Source of the DNA: Bacteroidales bacterium
Lineage (GTDB): Bacteria; Bacteroidota; Bacteroidia; Bacteroidales; Tenuifilaceae
Direction of reading: 5' to 3'
DNA length: 64,000 nucleotides
Assembly (NCBI GenBank): GCA_016931855.1
Contig: JAFGDZ010000039.1
Span: 1 to 64,000, forward strand
Program-made: the position numbers and the translations under genes
Notes under the pieces: model-generated
The model's input: only the letters and a program-made list of their open reading frames with translations
Told to the model about the DNA's origin: nothing
Database searches by the model: none
Shown: positions 46,525 to 55,585 of the stretch, one piece after another
Layout: each line of letters begins with the position of its first letter
How positions within the stretch are numbered: the stretch's first letter is position 1

Positions 46525-47364
46525 CTATTTACAATCCTTACACTCCTCTAAATTCTTATTGTAAACGGCCATAGCACGGTTACTCATACCCATATTAGAA
46601 AATCCTCCATCGTGGAACAGGTTCTGCATGGTAATTTTACGGGTTAAGTCGCTGAACATGGTAACACAGAAGCTAGCACACTCATCGGCCGAAGCGTTAC
46701 CAAGTGGCGACATCCTATCGGCAAAATCCAGCAGCGCATCAAAGCCCATAACCCCACTACCAGCGGTGGTCATGGTTGGCGACTGCGATATGGTGTTAAT
46801 CCTAACCTGGCGCTCGCGACCATAGATATAGCCAAAGCTACGAGCTATGGACTCAAGCAAAGCCTTTGCATCGGCCATATCGTTATAGCCATAAAGGGTT
46901 CGCTGAGCAGCAATGTAAGAAAGCGCTAACACAGAGCCCCACTCGTTAATAGCATCGAGTTTCCAGCATACTTGAAGTATTTTATGGAATGATATGGCGG
47001 AGATATCAAGGGTCTTATCAAGGTAATCGTAATCCAAATCGTCGTAGGTTCTACCCTTTCTAACGTTTGGAGACATACCAATTGAGTGGAGCACAAAATC
47101 GAACTTTCCACCCAATTTCTCCATCCCCTCTTTAACAAGCCTCTCTAAATCGGCAACATTTGTTGCATCGGCGGGAATTACGAATGAACCTGTACGTGCA
47201 GCCAATTCATCAATTGTTCCCATACGCATTGCAACAGGTGTGTTGGTAAGCACAAAGGTTGCTCCTTCTTCATGAGCTAGCTCTGCCACTTTCCATGCTA
47301 TAGAACTCTCGTTAAGGGCTCCAAATATAAGCCCACGTTTTCCTTTTAATAGATTATGCGACAT
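46525..47364 (-). CDS. fabI: Enoyl-[acyl-carrier-protein] reductase, NADH-dependent
   Basis: This 279-residue enzyme reduces the enoyl-ACP double bond in the last step of fatty-acid elongation. The cofactor motif GALNESSIAWKVAE and the active site are present: Tyr150 in LSYIAAQRTLY, then Tyr160 and Lys167 in YNDMADAK, matching Y146, Y156 and K163 of the Escherichia coli enzyme. The C-terminal substrate-loop region is normal in length. The ATG start fits the Rossmann fold. The broken membrane gene follows after 44 bases. Confidence 0.95.
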   Translation of the reverse strand: MSHNLLKGKRGLIFGALNESSIAWKVAELAHEEGATFVLTNTPVAMRMGTIDELAARTGSFVIPADATNVADLERLVKEGMEKLGGKFDFVLHSIGMSPNVRKGRTYDDLDYDYLDKTLDISAISFHKILQVCWKLDAINEWGSVLALSYIAAQRTLYGYNDMADAKALLESIARSFGYIYGRERQVRINTISQSPTMTTAGSGVMGFDALLDFADRMSPLGNASADECASFCVTMFSDLTRKITMQNLFHDGGFSNMGMSNRAMAVYNKNLEECKDCK

Positions 47365-47692
47365 AATCGGATATATTGGTTAATCAATGACAAAAGTAAT
47401 CTAAACTGGTGTTTAAAACAAAAAGCAGGATGAAAGGGTAATGGTTAAGGGTAAAAGGTAAAAGAACTTGTCTCCTCGCCTTGGGGCAGTTTGTCTCGCC
47501 CTTAGGCGAGAAGGCAAGCTGCCCCAAGGCGAGATTAAAGAATAGCTGTCACTAAAACGTGTAGCCTTGCAAAACTAGCGCCTTTGTACCCCCAATATGT
47601 GCTATAAACAACCAGTACAATAAATAGTTCGACAATAGGTATAATCTACCTAAGAGAACGGGAACCTAGAAGCAAACAGATTGTTTCAACGG
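47365..47692. other. 328-base gap with a nested palindrome
   Basis: This gap lies between fabI and recN, both on the minus strand. It holds a degenerate purine-rich tandem stretch (about 47430-47465, units like AAGGGTAA) and the palindrome at 47475-47533. No gene is supported. Confidence 0.6.
47475..47533. repeat. REP-like nested palindrome
   Basis: A perfect 15-bp outer stem pairs CTCGCCTTGGGGCAG (47475-47489) with CTGCCCCAAGGCGAG (47519-47533). It encloses a second hairpin, TCTCGCC-CTTA-GGCGAGA (47494-47511). CTCGCC is reused in both stems. It has G+C-rich stems in an A+T-rich spacer, like repetitive extragenic palindromes. It lacks the T tract of a terminator. Confidence 0.65.
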
Positions 47693-49351
47693 TTACTCCT
47701 TAGACAGTAACGCCTTGGCATTAGAAAGGGCAGCATCGGTAACAGTTTCGCCGCTTAGCATCTTAGCAATTTCAACAATACGCTCATCGGCTGATAGCTC
47801 CTTGATACGGGTTGCCGATACGCTTGTGGAGTGATCCTTGTACACCATGTAATGGTGCTTACCCTTTGAGGCTATTTGGGGTAGATGCGTGATGTTGATT
47901 ACCTGCATGTCGGTTGACATTCGGTTAATGATACGCCCCATCTTATCGGCAATTTCACCTGAAACGCCTGTGTCTATCTCATCAAATATAATGGTGGGTA
48001 GGTTGGACGATTTTGCCATTAACGACTTTAAGGAAAGCATTAATCGCGAGAGCTCGCCACCCGATGCCGTTTTGGATAGATCCTGTAACGGCATTGCCTT
48101 ATTAGCAGAGAAAAGAAACTGCACCATATCGGTTCCCCATGCATGGAACTCTGAACTTTGCCTTATATCAACCTTAAAATTACCAAACTTAATTCCTAGT
48201 TCCTCTAACATCCCTACAACCTGCTTCTCCATTGCTGGTGCGGCTTTGGCACGGGCAATGGTGAGCTTTTCTGCAGCCTCAACAAGTTTTAAGCGCACCT
48301 GCTCTAGCTCCTTTCGGTGCTGCTCTATATTATAATCGGCATTGCAAACGGATGCAACACGAGCGTCGATCTCATTACGAAGGGTAATTAGCTCATCAGC
48401 AGTGGTTAACCGGTGCTTTTGCAGGAGCATAAATACTCTATCCAAGCGTACAGATACCTGCTCCAGCTGCCCTGGATCCAAATCGATAGAGAGGTTTTGC
48501 GCTTCGGCATCGGCAGCAATATCGCGGAGCTCAATCCTAGCGCTTTCCAGTCGCTCGGCCAGCTGTTTTGCAGAGGGATAGAATCCCTCAATGCGCCTTA
48601 GCGCGGTTTCCGCATCGCGAATTACCGATACAATAGCCACCTCGTTACCATTAAGCGCCTCGTAGGTTAGCGTAAGTGCGCTCTTAATCTCCTCTGCATG
48701 GGTTAGCTTTTGCTGTAGCTCCTCCAGTTCCTGAACTTCGCCAGCCTTTAGCTTGGCATCGTTTAGCTCCTGCAGCTGATGGTTGTAATAGTCAAAATCG
48801 GCTTTGTCCTTTGCCAAATTCTGCTCCAGTGCCGTTAGGCTATCCTTTGCCTTACGGTACTTGTGGTAAAGAGAGGTATAAGAGGTAAGGTTTGTGGCAA
48901 TACCCGCAAAGCTATCAAGCACGTTTAGCTGAAAATGCCCTGTACCAAGCATTAGGCTCTCGTGCTGCGAGTGAATATCAATAAACTTGCTCCCCAGCTC
49001 CTTTAGAACGGTAAGCGTAACGGGAACCTCGTTAACAAACGCACGAGACTTTCCTGCCTCGTTAATCTGGCGCCTAATTATGGTAGAGTCGTAGTAGTCT
49101 AAATCGTTATCAGTAAAAAAATCCTTTAAATTATATGCCGAGATATCAAAAAGTCCCTCAACAACACAGCTTTTTGTAGTATCCTTTAGTACGTTAGAAT
49201 CGGTACGCTGTCCCAGAATTAACCCTAGGGCACCCAGCAGTATTGACTTACCGGCACCTGTTTCGCCTGTAATAATATTTAAACCTGCATGGAACTCAAT
49301 ATCGAGATGATCGATAAGCGCGTAGTTCTGTATGTGCAAATTTTTAAGCAT
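47693..49351 (-). CDS. recN: DNA repair ATPase RecN
   Basis: This 552-residue SMC-like protein has an N-terminal Walker A GETGAGKS (about residue 30), two coiled-coil arms (about 155-250 and 290-370), and the C-terminal ABC signature TASGGELSRLMLSLK and Walker B PTIIFDEIDTGVSGE. It acts in double-strand-break repair. It is the last gene of the bamD-omega-coaBC-DUF4835-recN operon, 17 bases after the DUF4835 gene. A REP-like palindrome lies downstream. Confidence 0.95.
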   Translation of the reverse strand: MLKNLHIQNYALIDHLDIEFHAGLNIITGETGAGKSILLGALGLILGQRTDSNVLKDTTKSCVVEGLFDISAYNLKDFFTDNDLDYYDSTIIRRQINEAGKSRAFVNEVPVTLTVLKELGSKFIDIHSQHESLMLGTGHFQLNVLDSFAGIATNLTSYTSLYHKYRKAKDSLTALEQNLAKDKADFDYYNHQLQELNDAKLKAGEVQELEELQQKLTHAEEIKSALTLTYEALNGNEVAIVSVIRDAETALRRIEGFYPSAKQLAERLESARIELRDIAADAEAQNLSIDLDPGQLEQVSVRLDRVFMLLQKHRLTTADELITLRNEIDARVASVCNADYNIEQHRKELEQVRLKLVEAAEKLTIARAKAAPAMEKQVVGMLEELGIKFGNFKVDIRQSSEFHAWGTDMVQFLFSANKAMPLQDLSKTASGGELSRLMLSLKSLMAKSSNLPTIIFDEIDTGVSGEIADKMGRIINRMSTDMQVINITHLPQIASKGKHHYMVYKDHSTSVSATRIKELSADERIVEIAKMLSGETVTDAALSNAKALLSKE

Positions 49352-49368
49352 AGTAAAAAGGCCTCTGA

Positions 49369-50292
49369 TTAGATACTATTACCCGATGAGGCGGTAATGG
49401 TTTTATACTTTGATGCGTTAGAGTTGTCAATCTCAATTAGCATGTTTGCCACCCTTGCCTTTTCGGTTGGGTACGACTCCTTAAACAGGCTAACCAGCTC
49501 GTCGCTTTTAGCATCGAAAAACATTTGAAGAAAGAAAAGGTATGGGTCGGGCTTTTCACGGTACACAACCTGCAAATCGGCAATAGCCTCGGAGATAGCC
49601 GCACGGCTCTCCACCACCTTTTCGCTCATTGGGTCCAGGCCAAGCCTATGGTAAACGTAGTAAACGTTTCGTACCCTACGGTACTTAGGGTTAAGAATGT
49701 TCTCCACCATCCAGTACCTATTCTTGCGGTTGCCCTCGTAAGCCTTCCATCCCCGCTCAGGGGCATTCTGCGCGTTATTCACTATATGCTCGGCCTTTTG
49801 AAAGTACTCCGTTCCGCCCTCGTAGGAAAAGGAGTCGTAATCTAGCCCCAGTATCATATAGGCATAAAAAGCTAAGGTTGATGTAAGGTTGCTCAGGTGG
49901 CTATTCTCGCTAAACTCCAGCTTATCGTACTCCAGATACCTAAAGTGCAGGTTATTGTCCTGAAAGTTGAGCATTGTGGTGTAGTACGATGTGTTATAAA
50001 TAGGCCTACGGGACTGTATTTGCAGCGTGCCCTTATACTCATCGGAGCCTAATTGCTCAGTTATGTTGAGCATAATGTTGCACTCAATGCGCTCATCAAC
50101 AGCATACACATGGTTTGTCCACGAGGTGTTGTTCATAAACTCGTAAATAGCCGTTTGAAGCGTTTGGAAAACGGTACGGTTGGTTCCCTGAATTTTTGAG
50201 GTATTTACCTGAATATTACACTTTAGCTCTTGAGCGAAAGAAAGATAAGGCAAAGTGATAATACATGCAGCTATGAAAAATCGTTGTAACAT
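49369..50292 (-). CDS. DUF4835 secreted protein
   Basis: The protein has 307 residues from the ATG at 50292; a TTG one codon upstream is less likely. The signal peptide ends SFAQ and the mature start is ELKCNIQVNTSKIQGTNRTVF. The core (EFMNNTSWTNHVY, ERIECNIMLNI, RRPIYNTSYYTTMLNFQDNN) is characteristic of DUF4835, a Bacteroidetes-specific family almost always found between coaBC and recN. It is probably periplasmic. Its role is unknown; the operon with bamD suggests envelope biogenesis. Confidence 0.88.
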   Translation of the reverse strand: MLQRFFIAACIITLPYLSFAQELKCNIQVNTSKIQGTNRTVFQTLQTAIYEFMNNTSWTNHVYAVDERIECNIMLNITEQLGSDEYKGTLQIQSRRPIYNTSYYTTMLNFQDNNLHFRYLEYDKLEFSENSHLSNLTSTLAFYAYMILGLDYDSFSYEGGTEYFQKAEHIVNNAQNAPERGWKAYEGNRKNRYWMVENILNPKYRRVRNVYYVYHRLGLDPMSEKVVESRAAISEAIADLQVVYREKPDPYLFFLQMFFDAKSDELVSLFKESYPTEKARVANMLIEIDNSNASKYKTITASSGNSI

Positions 50293-50328
50293 CAATCCTG
50301 ATTTTTAGGTTTAAAAATCAGCCCAATA

Positions 50329-51534
50329 TCAGGAACCGGATTGATAGCGATGAATTACGTCAACTATATCGGCTGCAACCTGATTCTTAGGCTTTAAATC
50401 GAACGGAACAGATTCACCACTCTTATGAATAATGGTAACCTTATTGGTATCGAAGCCAAAGCCAGCTCCCGTATCGTTAAGGGAGTTTAGCACAATAAAA
50501 TCGAGCCCCTTTGAGGCTAATTTTTTGGCAGCGTTCTGAGCTTCGTTGTTGGTTTCAAGGGCAAAACCCACAAGAACTTGGCTAGGCCCTTTTTGCTTAC
50601 CTAATTCGGCTGCAATGTCTTTAGTGGGTTTAAGAACAAGCGTAAGGCTGTCGCCCTCGCGCTTAATTTTTGTATCGCTGCTAATTTCGGGTGTAAAATC
50701 AGCAACGGCAGCCGCCATAATGGCGATATCGGCACTAGGGAAATAAGATACTGCAGCGGCATGCATCTCTGCTGCAGTTTTCACTTTAACCACGTCCAAA
50801 TTATCACCCAAAGGGATATTGGCCGTTGGCCCAGTAATAAATATAACGTTTGCTCCCTGAGCAAGAAAAACCTCGGCAATGGATTTTCCCATTTTACCGG
50901 AGCTGTAGTTTCCAATAAAGCGAACAGGGTCAATAGGCTCATAGGTAGGCCCCGATGTAATAAGCACGGTTTTCCCTTCAAAACGGCGTTGCGACGCAAA
51001 GAAGCGCTCAACCGCATCAGCAATAACCTCTGGCTCTTCCATGCGGCCTTTTCCAGATAAGCCGCTAGCCAGTTCGCCTGTTGCGGCTTCTATAATTACG
51101 TTACCCCTATTCTGCAACGTGCAAATGTTTTGCTGTGTAGCAGGATGTTGGTACATGTCCAAATCCATGGCAGGAGCAACCATTACTGGACACTTTGCAG
51201 ACAAATAGGTTGTTAAAAGCAGATTATCGGCAACACCAGTGGCCATTTTAGCCATGGTATTAGCGGTGGCAGGGGCAATAAGGTAAAGGTCGGCCCATAA
51301 TCCTAGATCCACATGGCTATTCCAATCACCATTCTCGGGATTATAAAAATCAACGAGGATAGGATTTTTACATAGCGTAGCAATGGTAAGCGGCGTAATA
51401 AACTCCTTAGCAAGAGGGGTCATAATAACCTTAACCTCAGCGCCACGCTTAACTAGCAACCGAATAAGTGTTGCGGCCTTGTAAGCCGCAATACTTCCGG
51501 TTATACCTATAATAATGTGCTTTCCTTTGAGCAT
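50329..51534 (-). CDS. coaBC: Bifunctional phosphopantothenoylcysteine decarboxylase/synthetase
   Basis: This 401-residue enzyme makes 4'-phosphopantetheine, the precursor of coenzyme A. The N-terminal FMN-dependent decarboxylase half (about 1-180) has GITGSIAAYKA, NSHVDLGLWAD and PANTM-like PATANTMAKMATG. The C-terminal synthetase half (about 190-401) has TSGPTYEPIDPVRFIGNYSSGKMG and the AAVADF motif. The start codon lies 2 bases after the stop of the omega gene, so translation is coupled. Confidence 0.96.
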   Translation of the reverse strand: MLKGKHIIIGITGSIAAYKAATLIRLLVKRGAEVKVIMTPLAKEFITPLTIATLCKNPILVDFYNPENGDWNSHVDLGLWADLYLIAPATANTMAKMATGVADNLLLTTYLSAKCPVMVAPAMDLDMYQHPATQQNICTLQNRGNVIIEAATGELASGLSGKGRMEEPEVIADAVERFFASQRRFEGKTVLITSGPTYEPIDPVRFIGNYSSGKMGKSIAEVFLAQGANVIFITGPTANIPLGDNLDVVKVKTAAEMHAAAVSYFPSADIAIMAAAVADFTPEISSDTKIKREGDSLTLVLKPTKDIAAELGKQKGPSQVLVGFALETNNEAQNAAKKLASKGLDFIVLNSLNDTGAGFGFDTNKVTIIHKSGESVPFDLKPKNQVAADIVDVIHRYQSGS

Positions 51535-51536
51535 TA

Positions 51537-51869
51537 CTACTCTGCCTTTTCTTCGGGTTCGTTCATACGGAAATACAACTTCCCTTCAATAAACTCCTGA
51601 GTGGCAATAAGTACAGGTTTAGGAAGACGCTCGTAGAACTTAGAGATTTCAATCTGCTCACGGTTCTCAAAAACCTCCTCAAGGTTATCGGTATAGTAAG
51701 CAAACTCCTCCAATTTACGGTTAAGCTCGTGCTTCATATCCTGCGAAATCTTATTTGCGCGTTTACCGATAATCGTCACGCTCTCGTAAACATTACCTGT
51801 CTCGGTATCGAGTTTGTTTAAATCCCTGGTAACAGTTGAAGCAGGGGCATTTGTCTTTTTGAAGTCCAT
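51537..51869 (-). CDS. rpoZ: RNA polymerase omega subunit (Bacteroidetes type)
   Basis: The 110-residue protein has the omega/Rpb6 core NVYESVTIIGKRANKISQDMKHELNRKLEEF. This helps assemble the beta' subunit. It is longer than the Escherichia coli omega and lacks a (p)ppGpp site motif that I can recognise. It lies between bamD (14-base gap) and coaBC (2-base gap), the usual order in Bacteroidetes. Confidence 0.9.
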   Translation of the reverse strand: MDFKKTNAPASTVTRDLNKLDTETGNVYESVTIIGKRANKISQDMKHELNRKLEEFAYYTDNLEEVFENREQIEISKFYERLPKPVLIATQEFIEGKLYFRMNEPEEKAE

Positions 51870-51883
51870 ATTTCTGGATTGAT

Positions 51884-52675
51884 TTAGATTCCTAAAACTT
51901 TAACTGAACGTTCATGCATTTCCTTGGCGTCTTTAGCATAACGTGACTCTGGATATTCTGCTATAAACGTAAAATACTCGTCGATTGTTGCCTGAAAACG
52001 CTCCTTGCGTTTCTCTGGCACGCTATTATCGGCCAAAAGATACGATGAGCGTACAATAAGGTAAAGCATCTCCTCACGGTGTGGCGTGTTGGGATACTCC
52101 TCCAAGCTGTTCTTAAGCGCTACAATAGCAGCCTTATACTCAGACATATTGTAGTATAGCTTTGCGCTTAGGTACGATTTTTCCATAAGCTTCTCCTTAA
52201 GCTCCTTATGAATATCTAGCACTTGTTGGCGCTTAGATGTACGAGGGAACTTTGAAATGAACTCAGAAAAAGCAGCAATAGCAGCCTGTGTTGTCTCCTG
52301 ATCCAAATCAGGACGTGGAGACATCTCGTAGAAACAGTATGCGTACATAAACTCTGCCTCCTCAGCAAAAGGGCTGCGGGGGTAGGTTTTTCTAAACTTA
52401 TCGAAGTAGTGACCGGCTAGTAGGTAATCGCCCTGATTGTAGTTACCTAATGCAAGGTAGTACTCAACAGTATCAGCACGTTGGGTGCCCTTGTAAATAG
52501 GAACAAGTTGTTCAAAGAGCATAGAGTAACGGTAGTGATCCCCTTTTTGGAAATACTCAAGCGCCTTTTGGTACTTGAAATCGTAATCCTTACTCTTTAG
52601 TATTTTTTCAAATCCCTTGCACGAAACAAGCAAAATCACAGGAAGAAAAATCAAAACAATCGTTTTTCTACTCAT
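51884..52675 (-). CDS. bamD: Outer-membrane assembly lipoprotein BamD
   Basis: The 263-residue lipoprotein has a lipobox LLVSC (Cys19). About five TPR-like repeats follow, with YQKALEYFQKGDHYRYSMLFEQL, DTVEYYLALGNYNQGDYLLAGHYFDKFRKTYP and YNMSEYKAAIVALKNSLEEYPNTP. It links BamA to incoming outer-membrane barrels in the BAM complex, which the TonB receptor and usher-like barrel of this window need. It is the first gene of the operon; TAACTTTG (52762-52755 on the minus strand) is a perfect -7 element upstream. Confidence 0.93.
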   Translation of the reverse strand: MSRKTIVLIFLPVILLVSCKGFEKILKSKDYDFKYQKALEYFQKGDHYRYSMLFEQLVPIYKGTQRADTVEYYLALGNYNQGDYLLAGHYFDKFRKTYPRSPFAEEAEFMYAYCFYEMSPRPDLDQETTQAAIAAFSEFISKFPRTSKRQQVLDIHKELKEKLMEKSYLSAKLYYNMSEYKAAIVALKNSLEEYPNTPHREEMLYLIVRSSYLLADNSVPEKRKERFQATIDEYFTFIAEYPESRYAKDAKEMHERSVKVLGI

Positions 52676-52754
52676 AAAAAGACTCCCAATTGGCTAATTT
52701 ATCAATAATAACCTATTTGGTTACAAAATATTGCATAACCATTTTTCAAGCAGG

Positions 52755-52762
52755 CAAAGTTA
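52755..52762 (-). promoter_or_regulatory. Candidate -7 element of the bamD operon
   Basis: TAACTTTG on the minus strand matches TAnnTTTG exactly, about 80 bases before the bamD ATG. No TTG is at the right distance upstream. Confidence 0.45.
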
Positions 52763-53009
52763 GCAGAATTATAGTAAATAGAATAGGCTTTAAGTTAAAA
52801 AACGCTATTAAAATGTGAGGGAGTAGAATTATCAAGCCAAACAAAATGGTTCCCAACGCACGCGAATATGCATTTTAATTAAGCACACTTTGGCTTAACC
52901 TAATGTTGGCGTGCGGTTACCGTGTACGTACAAATCTGTATAATGTATTCCGTGCCAATCGGCATACGTGTTCTACAGCCATACTATGCGTACTATGGAG
53001 CAAATACTT

Positions 53010-53039
53010 TTGGATGGTTTGCAAAAAAATGTACTTTTG
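53010..53039 (+). promoter_or_regulatory. Promoter of the alpha-oxoamine synthase gene
   Basis: TTG (53010-53012) is followed after 19 bp by TACTTTTG (53032-53039), a perfect -7. The upstream TTG is itself part of a second TACTTTTG (53005-53012). The leader would be about 45 bases. Confidence 0.65.
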
Positions 53040-53089
53040 CTCATCTTTTAAACCCCAATAGTTTAGTAACCACTTAAAATCTTATAGTC

Positions 53090-54331
53090 GTGGACATTTT
53101 TGACAAGATAAAGAAGAGTATGGGCCCTATTGGCAAATACCAAAAGGAAGGACATGGCTACTTCGCATTCCCAAAATTAGAAGGTGAGATCAAACCAAGA
53201 ATGACATTTCGTGGCAAAGAGGTTCTTACCTGGAGTCTTAATAACTACCTTGGCCTGGCCAACCACCCCGAAGTAAGAAAAGCCGATGCAGAAGGTGCTG
53301 CACAATACGGTATGGCTTACCCAATGGGTGCACGCATGATGAGCGGCCAAACCCGCAAGCACGAGGAGCTTGAGCAAAAACTAGCTGAGTTTGTAGGAAA
53401 GCAATCGGCATACCTGCTTAACTTTGGCTACCAAGGAATGATTTCTATTATTGATACCATCCTTGACCGCAACGACGTTGTTGTTTACGATTCCGAAGCT
53501 CACGCTTGCATTATTGACGGGCTACGCCTTTTCCCTGGAAAACGTTTTGTGTTCCCTCATAACGACATGGATAATCTGCGCAAGCAGCTTGGCCATGCAA
53601 CTCGCTTATCACAAAAAACCGGAGGTGGAATTCTTGTTATCACCGAGGGTGTATTTGGCATGGCTGGCGACCTTGGCAACCTGCGCGGCATTGTAGAGCT
53701 TAAGAAGGAGTTCAACTTCCGCCTTCTTGTTGATGATGCTCACGGTTTTGGAACCATGGGTAAAACTGGTGCTGGTGCTGGCGAGCACTTTGGCGTTCAG
53801 GATGAGATTGACCTATACTTTGCAACCTTTGCCAAAAGTATGGCTGGCATTGGTGGTTTTATTGCTGCCAGCGAAGAGGTGGTTAACTACCTTACCTACA
53901 ACATGAGGTCGCAAATCTTTGCAAAATCGCTACCAATGCCTATGGTTATTGGAGCGCTTAAGAGGCTAGAACTGCTACAAACCCAACCTGAACTTAAGGA
54001 AAACCTTTGGAATATTGTTGGAGCACTTCAGTCTGGGCTAAAAGAGGTTGGTCTGGATATTGGAAAAACAGAATCTCCTGTAACCCCAGTTTACATGTAT
54101 GGTGGTGTACCTGAGGCAACAAACCTTGTATTCGACCTTCGTGAGAACTACGGTATTTTCTGCTCAATTGTGGTTTACCCAGTTATTCCTAAAGGTCAAA
54201 TTTTGCTTAGACTAATCCCTACTGCGGTTCATTCCCTTGACGATGTTAAGCAAACTATTGCTGCGTTTAAGGAGTGCCACGAAAAGCTAAAAGCGGGTAA
54301 GTACGATGCTGAAAAAATTGTACAAATATAA
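53090..54331 (+). CDS. Alpha-oxoamine synthase, probably serine palmitoyltransferase
   Basis: The 413-residue PLP enzyme starts at GTG 53090 (MDIFDKIKKSM). The fold shows YLGLANHP, AYLLNFGYQGMISII, DSEAHACIIDGLRLF, VDDAHGFGTMGKTGAG and the PLP lysine in TFAKSMAGIGGFIA. The alpha-oxoamine synthase family joins acyl-CoA to an amino acid. The TF(A/S)KS..GGF context is closer to serine palmitoyltransferases than to glycine C-acetyltransferases, which fits sphingolipid-making Bacteroidetes. KBL-type activity is not excluded. A terminator at 54351 follows. Confidence 0.85.
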   Translation: MDIFDKIKKSMGPIGKYQKEGHGYFAFPKLEGEIKPRMTFRGKEVLTWSLNNYLGLANHPEVRKADAEGAAQYGMAYPMGARMMSGQTRKHEELEQKLAEFVGKQSAYLLNFGYQGMISIIDTILDRNDVVVYDSEAHACIIDGLRLFPGKRFVFPHNDMDNLRKQLGHATRLSQKTGGGILVITEGVFGMAGDLGNLRGIVELKKEFNFRLLVDDAHGFGTMGKTGAGAGEHFGVQDEIDLYFATFAKSMAGIGGFIAASEEVVNYLTYNMRSQIFAKSLPMPMVIGALKRLELLQTQPELKENLWNIVGALQSGLKEVGLDIGKTESPVTPVYMYGGVPEATNLVFDLRENYGIFCSIVVYPVIPKGQILLRLIPTAVHSLDDVKQTIAAFKECHEKLKAGKYDAEKIVQI

Positions 54332-54350
54332 TTTACATACTACTACACAG

Positions 54351-54382
54351 CAACAAAAGCCAGCGTTTGCTGGCTTTTGTTG
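54351..54382. terminator. Bidirectional terminator after the alpha-oxoamine synthase gene
   Basis: A perfect 14-bp stem pairs CAACAAAAGCCAGC (54351-54364) with GCTGGCTTTTGTTG (54369-54382), with a 4-base loop. It lies between convergent genes. Confidence 0.85.
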
Positions 54383-54425
54383 TTTGTGCAAAAATCATAT
54401 CAGTATAAAAAAAGTTTAAGCAGAT

Positions 54426-55529
54426 TTAAATAAACGCACAATCGCCATCGCCCTCCTCAAACCTAATGGTTACATTTTGAAGTTCATTGGCCAAACTCTC
54501 GGTTGCATAGTACTTACGATAGTGTTTGCGCGATAGCAAAGAGAATGGTTTTATTGATGATAGCGCATCTACCATTGCAGGCTGGTAAACCGTAAGGTAG
54601 TTAACCTTAAGCTTAGCTGCGTGCGCCAGTAGAACCCTAGCGGCCACTTTACGGTAAAACGGAAGCACAAAGGAGTACGGAACGCTCATGCTACGGTTGT
54701 TTATGTTGATAACAAGAAAACCTACAAGCTGCCCCGAAAAGTATAGCTTAACAAGCAGCTGATAGTAACGCTTAGGGGCAGAAGAAAAGTAGTACCGTTT
54801 CCCCACCCTATCGCCCAGCGGGGCGTTAACAAGCCACGGGAAACGGAGTATCCAAGCCAAATCGTACGACTTGCGCTGGGTTAGCGTTCCCTCGCACTCC
54901 TTCTCGAACATGGTTGCTATTTCATTATCGGGCCGGTGCAGGTACTCCAGCTCCACTTGCTCGCCAGGGCGTGACCTGTATGCCAGCAAGGGCATTAGAT
55001 TTACCAGTGATAGCAGTATATCGACAGCCTTGAAGAGCGGTTTGAGTTTATGCGAAAACCCTTTTCGTCCAGGAAGCAAGTGGGCAAAGCATGGCCGCAA
55101 GTAAAACCGCCGCCCCTCGAACTTATATATACGCTTAAACTCGCCAACCTTATCGTAAACCGCCTTTGACTCTGGGGCGTAGTTGGTAAACATTAGCCTA
55201 TGGTTCCAATCCTTTAGTGCCTCATCTAGTAGCGCTGAGGCAATTCCTTTACGGCGCTGCTCTGGATTTACCCAGTTACCACTTAGCCAGCCTACCCTAA
55301 CCTCGCCATGCGGCAAGTGCAGAATATCGGGCATAACGGTGCGGTAGCCAACCAGTTCCCCATTGTAGTGGGCAAGGTAAAGCACAACATCGGAAGGATT
55401 TGCGCGCGGATTTGCTGCATGCGATATGGCTCTGTGCCTGCTAATTGGCACATTATCGCGCTCGGCTAGTGAGGGGTCGTTGGCTAGGGGAATTAAATCG
55501 GATACTCGTACTCGTGAAACTTCAATCAT
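54426..55529 (-). CDS. GNAT-family acetyltransferase
   Basis: The 367-residue protein has an N-terminal GNAT domain (about 1-150) with acetyl-CoA-binding VNPEQRRKGIASALL and YLAHYNGELVGYRTV before it. The larger C-terminal half (about 170-367) does not match a family I know. It closes a four-gene minus-strand cluster with two polysaccharide-deacetylase genes, so it may modify an amino sugar or polysaccharide end. The target is not evident. Confidence 0.82.
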   Translation of the reverse strand: MIEVSRVRVSDLIPLANDPSLAERDNVPISRHRAISHAANPRANPSDVVLYLAHYNGELVGYRTVMPDILHLPHGEVRVGWLSGNWVNPEQRRKGIASALLDEALKDWNHRLMFTNYAPESKAVYDKVGEFKRIYKFEGRRFYLRPCFAHLLPGRKGFSHKLKPLFKAVDILLSLVNLMPLLAYRSRPGEQVELEYLHRPDNEIATMFEKECEGTLTQRKSYDLAWILRFPWLVNAPLGDRVGKRYYFSSAPKRYYQLLVKLYFSGQLVGFLVININNRSMSVPYSFVLPFYRKVAARVLLAHAAKLKVNYLTVYQPAMVDALSSIKPFSLLSRKHYRKYYATESLANELQNVTIRFEEGDGDCAFI

Positions 55530-55585
55530 GGTTGATAAGTCGTTTTCGGGTGCCTGTTTTCGGTTATCTTGTAGGTACTATTTGT

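Larger units (their letters stand above)
52676..53089. promoter_or_regulatory. Divergent gap between bamD and the alpha-oxoamine synthase gene
   Basis: This gap of 414 bases holds the bamD -7 element (52755-52762) and the synthase promoter (53010-53039). The centre (about 52850-52990) shows no frame or strong repeat. Confidence 0.55.
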
